DNA of 64,000 nt. Source: Clostridium folliculivorans. GTDB lineage: Bacteria > Bacillota > Clostridia > Clostridiales > Clostridiaceae. Positions 10,601 through 18,292 of the stretch are shown piece after piece. Positions within the stretch are counted from its first letter, which is position 1. Each line of letters begins with the position of its first letter. The notes under the pieces were generated by a model. The model was given only the letters and a program-made list of their open reading frames with translations. It ran no database searches and was not told the origin of the DNA. The translations under genes and the position numbers were made by a program. The stretch is from contig NZ_BQXY01000008.1 in NCBI RefSeq assembly GCF_024341905.1, positions 91,351-155,350 of the forward strand, read 5' to 3'.

Positions 10601-12210
10601 TTACTGACAAACCTATAACTAGCACAAGCTTTAGTGACAACTTTGATAATGGAAATGCAAATCAGTGGAATACCTTTGGAGGAAGCTGGTCTGTAGCAGA
10701 TGGAAAGTATGGAGTTTTAGCAAATAGTGGCGGAAAGTCTATAGCCCAAAATACTAATTTTTCAGACTTTACCTATGAGACAGATATAACCTTAGGGAAT
10801 ATTCAAACTAACAACAATGCAGGAGTATTATTTAGGTTAAGCAGTCCAGGGGTAGGAGCTGATAACTATAAAGGGTATTATGCTGGACTAGGAAAGAATG
10901 GAGATGTTCCTGGAGTAGTACTAGGTAAATCAAACGGTTCTTGGACATTTTTGGCTACTGAACCAATGACTATTGAAGCAGGAAAAAGCTATCATATGAA
11001 GGTAGTTGCTATTGGATCAAGTATAAAAATTTATGTAGATAATATGGATACCCCTATAATAGATAAAGTTGATACAAGCTATATTTCTGGATCTATAGGT
11101 TTAAGAACTTGGAATGTTGATGCTAGGTATGATAATATTTCTGCAGCGGCTTATGTTCCAAAGCATACAGAGGCAGCTTTAAGTGATTTAAAGGTTGGTG
11201 GGACAACAATAACAGGCTTTGATGAAAATATCACTACTTACAATGTAGAACTACCAGCAGGTACAATAGCAGTACCAGAAATAAATGCAGTGGTAAAGGA
11301 TGCAGGTAAAGCAGTAGCTGTGGTAACAAAACCAGAAGCATTGCCAGGAACTGCTAAGATAGTGGTAACAGCAGAAGATGGAGTAACAACTAAGACTTAC
11401 ACCATTAACTTTACAGTGCAGATTCCAAAGGATACAGATGCAACCTTGAAGAGTATAAGTATAGATGGTAAAAATTTAGAAGGCTTTGATCCAAGTAAAA
11501 AAGAATATAGTGTTACACTGCCTTCTGGAACAACAAAGATTCCTGTGGTTTCTGCAGAAGCAGTAAAGGCTGTGGAAACAGTAAATATAACTCAAGCAGA
11601 TACAGTAAATGGATCGGCTACTATAAAAGTGACAGCAGAAGATGGAGTTAATATTAATGCTTATACTGTTAAGTTTGTAGTTGCTTCTAAGAATGATGCT
11701 ACCTTAACTAAGATAACTGTAGATGGCAAGGCAATTCCTGAGTTTAAAGGTGATTTAATTACTATAGTGACTATTCCATATACAACTAAGGAACCTGTTA
11801 TAACTGCAACTACAACTGATGCCAATGCAAAGATAAATATAAAACAAGCTGGTTGCTTGAGTTCTTTTGCAGCTATTCACGTAACTTCTGCAGATGGAAG
11901 AAATCATAGAACCTATACATTGTACTTTAAAATGCTGCCAAATACAGATGCATCTCTAAGTAGAATATGTGTAGGAGATAAGGAAATAGGTAATTTCAAT
12001 CCAGATGTTTTGGAGTATACCTACAAGCTGACTTCAGGAACTAATAGAGTACCATTTGTTACTGCAAAGGCTAATGATCATAGAGGGATAAATGGTGCAC
12101 AACTCACTATTAAACAAGCTTGCAAAGTAGGAGAAAAAGCAGTAATAACCGTAACAGCAGCTGATGGGAAAACAATAAGGAAGTACACTGTGACCTTCAT
12201 TGGAGCGTAG
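7612..12210 (+). CDS. Secreted multidomain GH2 glycosidase (PA14, Ig-like, GH2, cadherin-like repeats)
   Basis: 1532 residues. A signal peptide (basic KRNKYNKFMK, hydrophobic core, cut near residue 31-38) is followed by a PA14-type carbohydrate-binding domain (about 43-190), a bacterial Ig-like domain (about 197-272), a GH2 sugar-binding and Ig-like region (about 285-570) and a GH2 TIM barrel. Acid/base E689 lies in VFNEEQG and nucleophile E749 in CGEYGG, so the enzyme should be active. Then come a galactose-binding-like module, a LamG/DUF1080-like concanavalin fold and four cadherin-like beta-sandwich repeats to the end. There is no LPXTG, SLH or membrane anchor. The start is TTG, about 10 nt after a G-rich ribosome binding site; an ATG in another frame at 7605 stops after six codons. 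Activity (beta-galactosidase, glucuronidase or mannosidase) is unresolved. Confidence 0.88.
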   Translation: MKRNKYNKFMKMLSIIMTFLSVLTVNPSLTKAVTIAQAEELSYHGLKGDYYKCSSTTAADFASLVSTNIDENINFYSAFTDVLKARTGQTEGCAVRWTGKIQPKYSEDYTFYMIGDNGFRLWVNGNLIIDHWVNDWEVPQTSSKISLNAGVQYDFKLEYFQATGGADLKLQWSSTSQPKQVVPVECFYQPEGSQVPIVTASVEPVTGTCQQYAHPNLPSTVTVDYSDGTKRQLPVAWDFGDASLFSEVGNVVVTGTVSGTTAEAIANVSVTPYVQWEKQQAPLMTKWSADVTTDNALPDYPRMQMQRTEWQNLNGLWQFQEGTASDPVPTGRNLTRKILVPYPMESALSGIMAHYDYSWYRRIFTLPQNWNGKKIIINFGAVDWQSEVFVNGTSVGIHKGGYDPFSYDITPYLKATGEQELIVKVYDPTDAAGEPRGKQTLHQGGIMYTSTSGIWQTAWLEPVAASSSIDNLKIEPDVDGGRLKLTVNTTGVADGTVVTATAYDGATIAGEVDGSPNTSLYIPITNAKLWSPDNPFLYDLKVDLKKDSTVIDTVKSYFGMRKISMNQVNGVNKIFLNNKETFMMGPLDQGFWPDGLYTAPTDAALKSDIEQEKALGFNMVRKHIKVEPARWYYWADKLGILVWQDMPSADSYMSNPPPVDKPQYELELQRMVQTHWNSPSIIMWCVFNEEQGQYDPARLVGLVAGIDSSRLINQGSGGPYANAGNIYDVHSYPPPACPNSSTQINVCGEYGGIGFKIPQHQWNEALSASYIMVNNADDLTNLYDTYANNLLSYKTNNGLSAAVYTEITDVENEVNGLMTYDRQMKCDVNKIKTSNEKVVNKLSYYSEVLPTSKSQKQTWKYTTANTASDWYSSGFDDSTWTSAQGGFGTTMTPGIAIGTNWDTSDIWMRKSFNPGNITNDEINGLCFNLFHDEASEIYINGVLAGTATGYSTDYVLLDMNDAAKKAIKINENNVIAVHCHQTTGGQGIDVGIGKRVLTDKPITSTSFSDNFDNGNANQWNTFGGSWSVADGKYGVLANSGGKSIAQNTNFSDFTYETDITLGNIQTNNNAGVLFRLSSPGVGADNYKGYYAGLGKNGDVPGVVLGKSNGSWTFLATEPMTIEAGKSYHMKVVAIGSSIKIYVDNMDTPIIDKVDTSYISGSIGLRTWNVDARYDNISAAAYVPKHTEAALSDLKVGGTTITGFDENITTYNVELPAGTIAVPEINAVVKDAGKAVAVVTKPEALPGTAKIVVTAEDGVTTKTYTINFTVQIPKDTDATLKSISIDGKNLEGFDPSKKEYSVTLPSGTTKIPVVSAEAVKAVETVNITQADTVNGSATIKVTAEDGVNINAYTVKFVVASKNDATLTKITVDGKAIPEFKGDLITIVTIPYTTKEPVITATTTDANAKINIKQAGCLSSFAAIHVTSADGRNHRTYTLYFKMLPNTDASLSRICVGDKEIGNFNPDVLEYTYKLTSGTNRVPFVTAKANDHRGINGAQLTIKQACKVGEKAVITVTAADGKTIRKYTVTFIGA

Positions 12211-12573
12211 TAACTAGAACTAAACAAAGATTTATAAGTAATCTTTGAGACATCAATAGATTTTTAGATAATTTATAATAAATTAATTAAGGAGTATGGA
12301 TATTTTAGTTAGGCTAAAATGTCTATACTCCTTTTAATGTAAATAAGATTGCTTTAGCTATTTTTATATATCATAAATTGAACAATACAAGAGGTTTAAG
12401 AAATTAAAGTATTGAGCTATAATAAATAGGTATGTATTATTCAGTTCTATGACCTTATGTGGCTAAATAAAAATAGATTGTTGCATTTTACTAGTTTAAG
12501 GTACTGTGTCGCAATTAATTGACTTGAATATAAAAAGTTTATATATAACAAAATATTTAAGGAGAAATATTCG
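12211..12573. other. Intergenic region between GH2 and YitT genes
   Basis: 363 bp. Apart from the terminator at 12289-12338 it is AT-rich without recognisable elements. It contains TTAAGGTACTGTGT near 12496, which also occurs inverted near 2484; too short to call a repeat. Confidence 0.4.
12289..12338 (+). terminator. Terminator after the GH2 gene
   Basis: A 20-bp stem (12289-12308 with 12314-12333, two mismatches or wobbles), loop of 5 nt and a short T tract. Confidence 0.85.
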
Positions 12574-13437
12574 ATGATTAAGAGATACTCAGCTATATTG
12601 AAGAATATATTATTAATTTTACTGGGAAATACAATATATGCTATGGCAGTTACTATGTTTATACTTCCAACTGGATTAATTACAGGTGGGACAACCGGGC
12701 TAGCACTGCTATTTTATCATCAGCTCAATGTGCCTATTACTATATTTGTTTCTATATTTAATATAAGTATGTTTGTATTAGGAGCAGTGATTCTCGGAAA
12801 GAAATTTGCATTTACTACACTTATTAGTACTTTCTATTATCCTTTTATTTTAGGAGTTTTGCAGACTATTCCTGAATTAAAAAATATGACTTCTGACCAT
12901 CTACTTGCAACAATCTATGCAGGAATAATGATCGGATTTAGTATAGGGATAGTAATAAAAGCAGGTGCATCTACAGGAGGGATGGACATACCTCCTCTTG
13001 TATTAAACAAAAAACTTGGGTTTCCAGTATCAGCGGTAATGTATGCATTAGATTTTACTATACTTCTGTCTCAAATACTTTTTGCTAATAAAGAGCAGGT
13101 TCTATATGGAATTTTATTAGTGTTAATTTATACAGTAGTGCTCGATAAAGTCTTATTACTTGGTCAGTCAAGAACTCAGGTTAAGATTATAAGTGATAAG
13201 TATGAAGAAATTAATCAAATGATTATTAAGTACCTTGATAGAGGATCTACTTTAATCCAAGCTGAAACAGGTTATTGTCATAATAACAATTTGGTTGTAC
13301 TCACTGTAATCTCAAATCGTGAACTTTCTAAGCTAAATGAACTTGTTAATTCTGTAGATCCTAAAGCCTTTATGATTATTAATAGGGTTAATGAAGTAAA
13401 AGGCAGAGGATTTACTATGGAGAAGTATTATATATAA
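12574..13437 (+). CDS. YitT-family membrane protein (YitT_membrane + DUF2179)
   Basis: 287 residues. Five to six hydrophobic segments fill the first two thirds, including the family block TGLITGGTTGLALLFYHQLN and the glycine-rich KAGASTGGMDIPPLVL. The soluble C-terminal DUF2179 domain (about 195-287) ends with the typical FMIINRVNEVKGRGFT. The role of this widespread Firmicutes family is not established. A ribosome binding site AAGGAG precedes the ATG. Terminators on both sides make it a single-gene unit. Confidence 0.9.
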   Translation: MIKRYSAILKNILLILLGNTIYAMAVTMFILPTGLITGGTTGLALLFYHQLNVPITIFVSIFNISMFVLGAVILGKKFAFTTLISTFYYPFILGVLQTIPELKNMTSDHLLATIYAGIMIGFSIGIVIKAGASTGGMDIPPLVLNKKLGFPVSAVMYALDFTILLSQILFANKEQVLYGILLVLIYTVVLDKVLLLGQSRTQVKIISDKYEEINQMIIKYLDRGSTLIQAETGYCHNNNLVVLTVISNRELSKLNELVNSVDPKAFMIINRVNEVKGRGFTMEKYYI

Positions 13438-13504
13438 ATATGATTTGCAGCAATGACATACCTTCATAATTAAGAGAAGCTAATATTACTTATATTTAGA
13501 AAAA

Positions 13505-13552
13505 TAAAAATCATGTATGAAGTTGATTAATCCTTCACACATGATTTTTTAA
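13505..13552. terminator. Bidirectional terminator between YitT and greA
   Basis: Stem built of AAAATCATGT and ACATGATTTT with inner TGAAG/CTTCA pairing, a T run on the right and an A run on the left, between convergent genes. Confidence 0.8.
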
Positions 13553-13574
13553 TTAAGTATAATTTAACTTTTTA

Positions 13575-14045
13575 TTATTCCTGAAATACCTCTAATATCT
13601 CTACGTTATAATTTTCACCAGGAGCATTAACTTCAACAACATCTCCAGCCTTCTTACCGGATAACGCTTTTCCTAAGTCAGATTCGATACTTATCATCAT
13701 ATTATCAGGATCTAAATCCATTGTAGTTACTAAGGTTACAACAGTCTCAAAATCATCTTCTATGAATTTAACTTTGGCTTTACTATTAAGTCCTAATACT
13801 GATTTATCTATGCTTTCATCATCTACAATAATGGCTGTTGAAATCATAGTCATTAAGTATTGAATTCTATTGTCATTTTCTCTATAGTTAGCACAAGCTT
13901 CCTTGTACTCTGCATTTTCCGATCTATCACCATGTGCAGCTGCTTCTAACTTTTCTCTTGCAATTTCAGCTCTTTTTGTAGTGAGTCTATATTCTAATTC
14001 TTCTTGTAATTTTCTCATGTTTTCAGCTGTTAATGTGTTGTTCAT
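13575..14045 (-). CDS. greA: Transcription elongation factor GreA/GreB
   Basis: 156 residues, the normal Gre length. The N-terminal antiparallel coiled coil contains the conserved tip region AHGDRSENAEYKEA, whose acidic residues enter the RNA polymerase secondary channel to stimulate cleavage of backtracked RNA. The C-terminal FKBP-like globular domain ends in GDVVEVNAPG...YNVEILEV. A GGAGG site lies 12 nt before the ATG, somewhat long. It stands alone, with a degenerate repeat copy upstream of its start. It could be a second Gre paralogue beside one elsewhere. Confidence 0.92.
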   Translation of the reverse strand: MNNTLTAENMRKLQEELEYRLTTKRAEIAREKLEAAAHGDRSENAEYKEACANYRENDNRIQYLMTMISTAIIVDDESIDKSVLGLNSKAKVKFIEDDFETVVTLVTTMDLDPDNMMISIESDLGKALSGKKAGDVVEVNAPGENYNVEILEVFQE

Positions 14046-14185
14046 AAAATAAGTTATCCTCCAATGAAATTATTATATTAATATTATATAACAAAATAGA
14101 AAAAACAAAAGATACTATGCTAATAATATCAATTTTTGCTATCAATCATTTGATATTATTTTTACCTTCAAACTTTTCTAATGAA

Positions 14186-14280
14186 TTGGTACATCCATAA
14201 ACTGATTTAATCCAAAACCTATTTTCAAAACTCCGCTGGGTTCCGGGAGGAGAATTCGAAAGCGCAAATATAAAAGTACT
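14186..14280. repeat. 95-bp palindromic repeat family, degenerate copy C
   Basis: A GGTACATCCATA end sequence at 14188-14199 is followed by a core resembling the other copies: ATCCAAAACCTATTTTCAAAA, then CTCC at 14231-14234 pairing with GGAG at 14246-14249. The terminal inverted repeats are no longer intact, so this is a decayed copy or two abutting fragments. Confidence 0.6.
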
Positions 14281-14290
14281 ATCAAGTTAA

Positions 14291-14350
14291 TTGACTATTA
14301 TTGGTAAAAGCAATATAATGATCTTATCATTATAAATTAAACGCTTACAT
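14291..14350 (+). promoter_or_regulatory. Sigma-A promoter with cre-like site for the AraC-GH39 gene
   Basis: -35 TTGACT at 14291-14296, 17-bp spacer, -10 TATAAT at 14314-14319. About 20 bp after the expected start of transcription is AAACGCTTACAT (14339-14350), whose complement resembles a CcpA cre site with one mismatch. The same 12-mer occurs at the same place in the leader at 22893-22943. Confidence 0.7.
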
Positions 14351-14359
14351 GAAATTGTT

Positions 14360-14446
14360 GGATTGTAACTGACTTGATCAGGCGAGACCTTCATTAATAA
14401 GAAGCAGGATGAAACCTATCTTTTTATTAATAGAGGTCTTTTTTAC
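14360..14446 (+). promoter_or_regulatory. RAT antiterminator/terminator leader (BglG/LicT type)
   Basis: GGATTGTAACTG at 14360-14371 continuing to CAGGCGAGACC at 14389 matches the ribonucleic antiterminator bound by BglG-family proteins. Its 3' end (AGACCT, 14385-14390) also forms the left arm of a terminator closing at 14434-14439 and followed by TTTTTT. This is the classical mutually exclusive arrangement. Transcription into the AraC-GH39 gene should therefore require an unphosphorylated-sugar-signalled antiterminator; none is encoded in this window. Confidence 0.88.
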
Positions 14447-14507
14447 TATATAGGAAAATATAAAATTTTAATACAAAATTATTTATAGATATAATGGGGG
14501 GATATTA

Positions 14508-16976
14508 ATGAGATATACAAATGAGATTATAGATACGATAGGAGAAATTCCGGTTAAACTATATATTGAAAGCATTAAAACCTCAAGTTACTACTTAAAT
14601 CCAAAGCTAATTTTGATATTTGTTATTAAAGGTGAAGTTCTTATAAAGCAAGGAGACAAAGGTTATAAACTAAGAGAAGAAGATATTATTTTAATTAATC
14701 CAAACATAATGTACAGTATTGATAGTTCAAGTACTAATCAAATCTATATTTTAGAAATAGACTCTAAATATTTTAATAATTTATATAGTAACTTTAGTGA
14801 TTTGATACTTGAAGTAAACTCCTTAAATATTGATGAAGTCAATATGCAAGATTATAAAAATATTAAAGGTATAATTATAAAGCTACTAGAGGTATGTTTA
14901 AATAAACAAAATGGATATTTATTATTAGCAAAACATTTAATAATGGAACTCATAGTACTACTAATTAATAAGTTTACCGTTGATAAAATAGAGAATACAT
15001 TTTCTATAAATCATGATGATGAAAGGATAAACAGTATTATAAAGTTTGTACTTACTCATTATAAAGAGAAAATAAGTTTACAGGATATTTCACAATATAT
15101 GCATTTAAATTCTCAATATATATCTAGATATTTTTCAAAACAAATGGGCATTCCTCTAAACGCTTTTATTAGTAATGTACGATTAGAAGAGTCTATAAAG
15201 GATTTGGTACTATCGGATAAAAAAATTACTTTTATTGCATTAGAAAATGGATTTCCAAATTTAAAATCTTACTTTAAGGCTTTTAAAGAAATCTATGGCA
15301 TGACTCCTTCAAAATATAGAAATATTTACTTAAATGAAATAAAAGAAAATTTACTGGAATTAGATTTTTCTAAGTTTAATTTACAGAATATATCAAACAA
15401 CGAAAACGATAAACTTAGGTTATTACCTGAAAAAAAACAAAGCTATGTAATTGACTTAAATTCTTCAGTGAGTACCTTGGATAAGAGTTGGAAAAAGATT
15501 TTAGCTTTTGGTAGGGCTGCAGAAGGTATGAGGGAAGAGCTAAGAAATCAATTGAGATTGGTTCAAAAAGATATAAGCTTTGAATATGTAAGGTTTCATG
15601 GAATACTTTCTGATGAGATGCGAGTTTATAGTGAAGATGATCAGGGGAATTCAGAATATAACTTTACCTATATTGATGAACTTATAGATTTTTTATTGGA
15701 GATAAAGCTTAAACCATTCATAGAACTTGGATATATGCCTGATCAACTTGCAGCTGAAAAGAAATATATATTTGCATGGAAAGCTAATATTAGTTTTCCT
15801 AAAAGCATAAAGAAGTGGAATAAATTAATAAGAAGTTTTGTGAAACATCTTATAGAAAGATATAGTATTAATGAAGTAGAAAAGTGGTATTTTCAAATTT
15901 GTGACCAGTGGAGTTACTTCAATACTGAAGATCAGAAGTATTTTGAATTCTTCAAAGAAACTTATAGTAGTGTAAAACAGGTTGAAGCCAAGCTAAGAGT
16001 TGGAGGGACATTTGATTTGCAACTTTTAGATAAGTATAGTTGCTATTTAAAAGATGAAAGGATAGCATTAGACTTTATTGCTGTAAGAACTTATTCATTA
16101 TTGCCAATTGGAAAATCAGATTCACTTGAACTTATTAATAAGTTTGGAAAGGTGTCAGACAATGAATTAATACTTCAGAATTCTTTAGATTATTGTTTCT
16201 ACGCTAATGAAAGATTTATTAGTGAGTATATAGATAATTTTGTTAATAAAATAGATAAGTATAAATTAGATATAAAAGAGTTTTTTGTTACTGAATGGAA
16301 TACCACTCCAAGTCAAAAAGACTTATTACATGATACATGCTTCAAGGCTTCATTCTTCGTAAAAGATATTGTTGCTAATTTTAATAAAGTTGATGGTATG
16401 GCATACTGGTCCTTTAGTGATATATTTGAAGAAACTAAAGCAAGTAACAATATCTTTCATGGAGGACTTGGCTTTATAACTAACAATGGAATAAAGAAGC
16501 CAATCTATTATGCATATCAACTTATGAATAGATTAGGAAATAGCATAATAAGAAAAGAAAATGATTTCATAGCCACTAAGAATATCAATAATTCTATTCA
16601 GATTTTAACATTTAACTATTGTCATTTTATAGATGATAAAAAGCAATGCCACTCAAAAGATATTACTTTAAAAAATAGATACCATGTTTTTGATGAAAAA
16701 AGTAAAAATATAAGTTTTGTTTTAAAAGGATTGTCTGGAGAAGTAGTGGTGAAAATATATAGGATTAATAAAGAAAATGGATCAGCTTATGACGAATGGC
16801 TTAGAATTGGCGCACCAAAGTCCATGGAAACTGATGAACTTAATTATATTAAAAATAAATCAATATTCGGATATAGAATGAAGAGTATTGATATCAACGG
16901 TGATTTAATAATAAATGAAAAGATGGAACCACATGAAGTTATGTTAATTGAAATTATACCTGTTAAAAATAGCTAA
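14508..16976 (+). CDS. AraC-family regulator fused to a GH39-like domain
   Basis: 822 residues. Cupin-like sensor (about 20-130), AraC double HTH (about 170-275, ending GMTPSKYR), then a GH39 beta-xylosidase-like barrel and C-terminal beta-sandwich (about 310-822). The nucleophile block is kept (TEWNTTP, E596, followed by the family-typical HDTCFKA). At the acid/base position the usual FE-x-WNEP motif reads FQICDQW (462-468), with Gln467 where the catalytic Glu should be. This domain is therefore probably not a normal retaining hydrolase and may sense a xyloside or related sugar. There is no signal peptide. Expression is controlled by the RAT leader. The alignment was made by eye. Confidence 0.85.
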   Translation: MRYTNEIIDTIGEIPVKLYIESIKTSSYYLNPKLILIFVIKGEVLIKQGDKGYKLREEDIILINPNIMYSIDSSSTNQIYILEIDSKYFNNLYSNFSDLILEVNSLNIDEVNMQDYKNIKGIIIKLLEVCLNKQNGYLLLAKHLIMELIVLLINKFTVDKIENTFSINHDDERINSIIKFVLTHYKEKISLQDISQYMHLNSQYISRYFSKQMGIPLNAFISNVRLEESIKDLVLSDKKITFIALENGFPNLKSYFKAFKEIYGMTPSKYRNIYLNEIKENLLELDFSKFNLQNISNNENDKLRLLPEKKQSYVIDLNSSVSTLDKSWKKILAFGRAAEGMREELRNQLRLVQKDISFEYVRFHGILSDEMRVYSEDDQGNSEYNFTYIDELIDFLLEIKLKPFIELGYMPDQLAAEKKYIFAWKANISFPKSIKKWNKLIRSFVKHLIERYSINEVEKWYFQICDQWSYFNTEDQKYFEFFKETYSSVKQVEAKLRVGGTFDLQLLDKYSCYLKDERIALDFIAVRTYSLLPIGKSDSLELINKFGKVSDNELILQNSLDYCFYANERFISEYIDNFVNKIDKYKLDIKEFFVTEWNTTPSQKDLLHDTCFKASFFVKDIVANFNKVDGMAYWSFSDIFEETKASNNIFHGGLGFITNNGIKKPIYYAYQLMNRLGNSIIRKENDFIATKNINNSIQILTFNYCHFIDDKKQCHSKDITLKNRYHVFDEKSKNISFVLKGLSGEVVVKIYRINKENGSAYDEWLRIGAPKSMETDELNYIKNKSIFGYRMKSIDINGDLIINEKMEPHEVMLIEIIPVKNS

Positions 16977-17309
16977 ATATATTGGAACTGTTAAAGTAAC
17001 CTGTTGAATATAGCCAATACATTAATTAAATAATTAGAAAAAAGTATATAAAATGTTGAAGAAATAGAGTGTTGAAAAACGCTCTATTTTTTTACTGGAG
17101 AAGAGGTGTGTAAACTTGTTCCATTTTTTGACTTTTATGTAGTGAAAATAATTTAAATTTCTTAGTTTATAAAAAATAAGGCAAGAAACAATAATAAAAC
17201 GGTATGTAAAAATCTATAAATGGAAAGCTTTACAATTGTATGAAATATATAATTAATTTGCTGAGAAGTTATGAAGGCTTGGCATTTCAAAATGGGGCAG
17301 GAGACATAT
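16977..17309. other. Intergenic region upstream of sortase
   Basis: 333 bp with a terminator at 17062-17099 and, after it, a short stretch similar to the start of the inverted-repeat block found after other terminators (TTTTTTTACTGGAGAA). No small gene or RNA was recognised. Confidence 0.35.
17062..17099 (+). terminator. Terminator after the AraC-GH39 gene
   Basis: Stem AAATAGAGTG/CGCTCTATTT (one G-U pair), loop TTGAAAAA and a run of seven T. Confidence 0.85.
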
Positions 17310-18116
17310 ATGGTTAATAATGAAAAAGGTGGGAAAGGTAAATTAAATAAAACAGATTTTAAGAAGAAAGCTTCCTTTAGCAGCTCTCTAAAAATAATTA
17401 TGGTATTAATTTGTGCAGGTGCTTTTTTATATTCTGCCTATAGTTTATACATCATAGGGAGTGAGTATAAGAAAGGTACTGATGAATACAAAGATTTACA
17501 AAGGTATGTTGAGAAGGTTCCTAATAACGGCAAATCCACAAAAGCTTCGAAGATAGACTTTGATAATCTTAAAGCGATAAATAGTGATATTGTTGCATGG
17601 ATTCATTTTGAGAGTATTGGAATTGACTACCCTATTGTAAAAGGTACAGATAATAACTTTTATTTAAAGCATACCTTCAAGAAGGAGGAAAACAAAGCAG
17701 GAAGTATTTTTATGGATTATGAAAATAATAGCCAGTTTAAAGACTTACATACCACAATATATGGTCATAATCTGAAGAATTCATCAATGTTTAGTGCATT
17801 AATGAAGTATAAAGATAAAGATTTTTATGTGTCCAATCCTTATTTCTGGATTTATACTCCAAATGGAGATTTAAAATGTGAAATTTTTTCTTGCTATATA
17901 ACAGGAAGTACTAGTGAGAGCTATAATAAGAGTTTTAGTACAAAGGATGAATATGATAAATTCTTAAAAACTTTAAAGAAAAGTTCTATTTATGACACTA
18001 GGGTAGAAGTTACTGTAGATGATAAAGTATTGAGTTTATCAACTTGTACAAATTCAGATAAAGATAGTCGAATAATTGTACATGCAAAGGTTTTAAAACA
18101 GCAATCATACAGTTGA
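17310..18116 (+). CDS. srtB: Class B sortase
   Basis: 268 residues. One N-terminal membrane segment (about 26-46) anchors a sortase fold outside the cell. The catalytic triad is H153 in TIYGHN, C246 in LSTCTN and R254 in DSRIIVHAKV; the insert pattern and spacing fit class B. Such enzymes cleave a C-terminal sorting motif and link the protein to peptidoglycan. The next gene encodes a protein with an SPQTG motif, the type of (S/P)PxTG signal used by clostridial SrtB. The ATG at 17310 has AGGAG 6 nt upstream and is preferred over 17271. Lone class B sortases with one or few substrates are common in clostridia. Confidence 0.93.
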   Translation: MVNNEKGGKGKLNKTDFKKKASFSSSLKIIMVLICAGAFLYSAYSLYIIGSEYKKGTDEYKDLQRYVEKVPNNGKSTKASKIDFDNLKAINSDIVAWIHFESIGIDYPIVKGTDNNFYLKHTFKKEENKAGSIFMDYENNSQFKDLHTTIYGHNLKNSSMFSALMKYKDKDFYVSNPYFWIYTPNGDLKCEIFSCYITGSTSESYNKSFSTKDEYDKFLKTLKKSSIYDTRVEVTVDDKVLSLSTCTNSDKDSRIIVHAKVLKQQSYS

Positions 18117-18292
18117 ATACATCTATTATTTGTTCAGATTAAAATTATATTAGTTTTAGTAGTTAGAAAAATAATATTGACTATAGCTAAAAATTAACAA
18201 AATAAGCTAGTTATTAAATGAGTACTTTATGATCATTGATATAGATTTTAAAGTAAAAAAAGGTTTAAAAGCCTGAGATATGGGGGGTAAAA

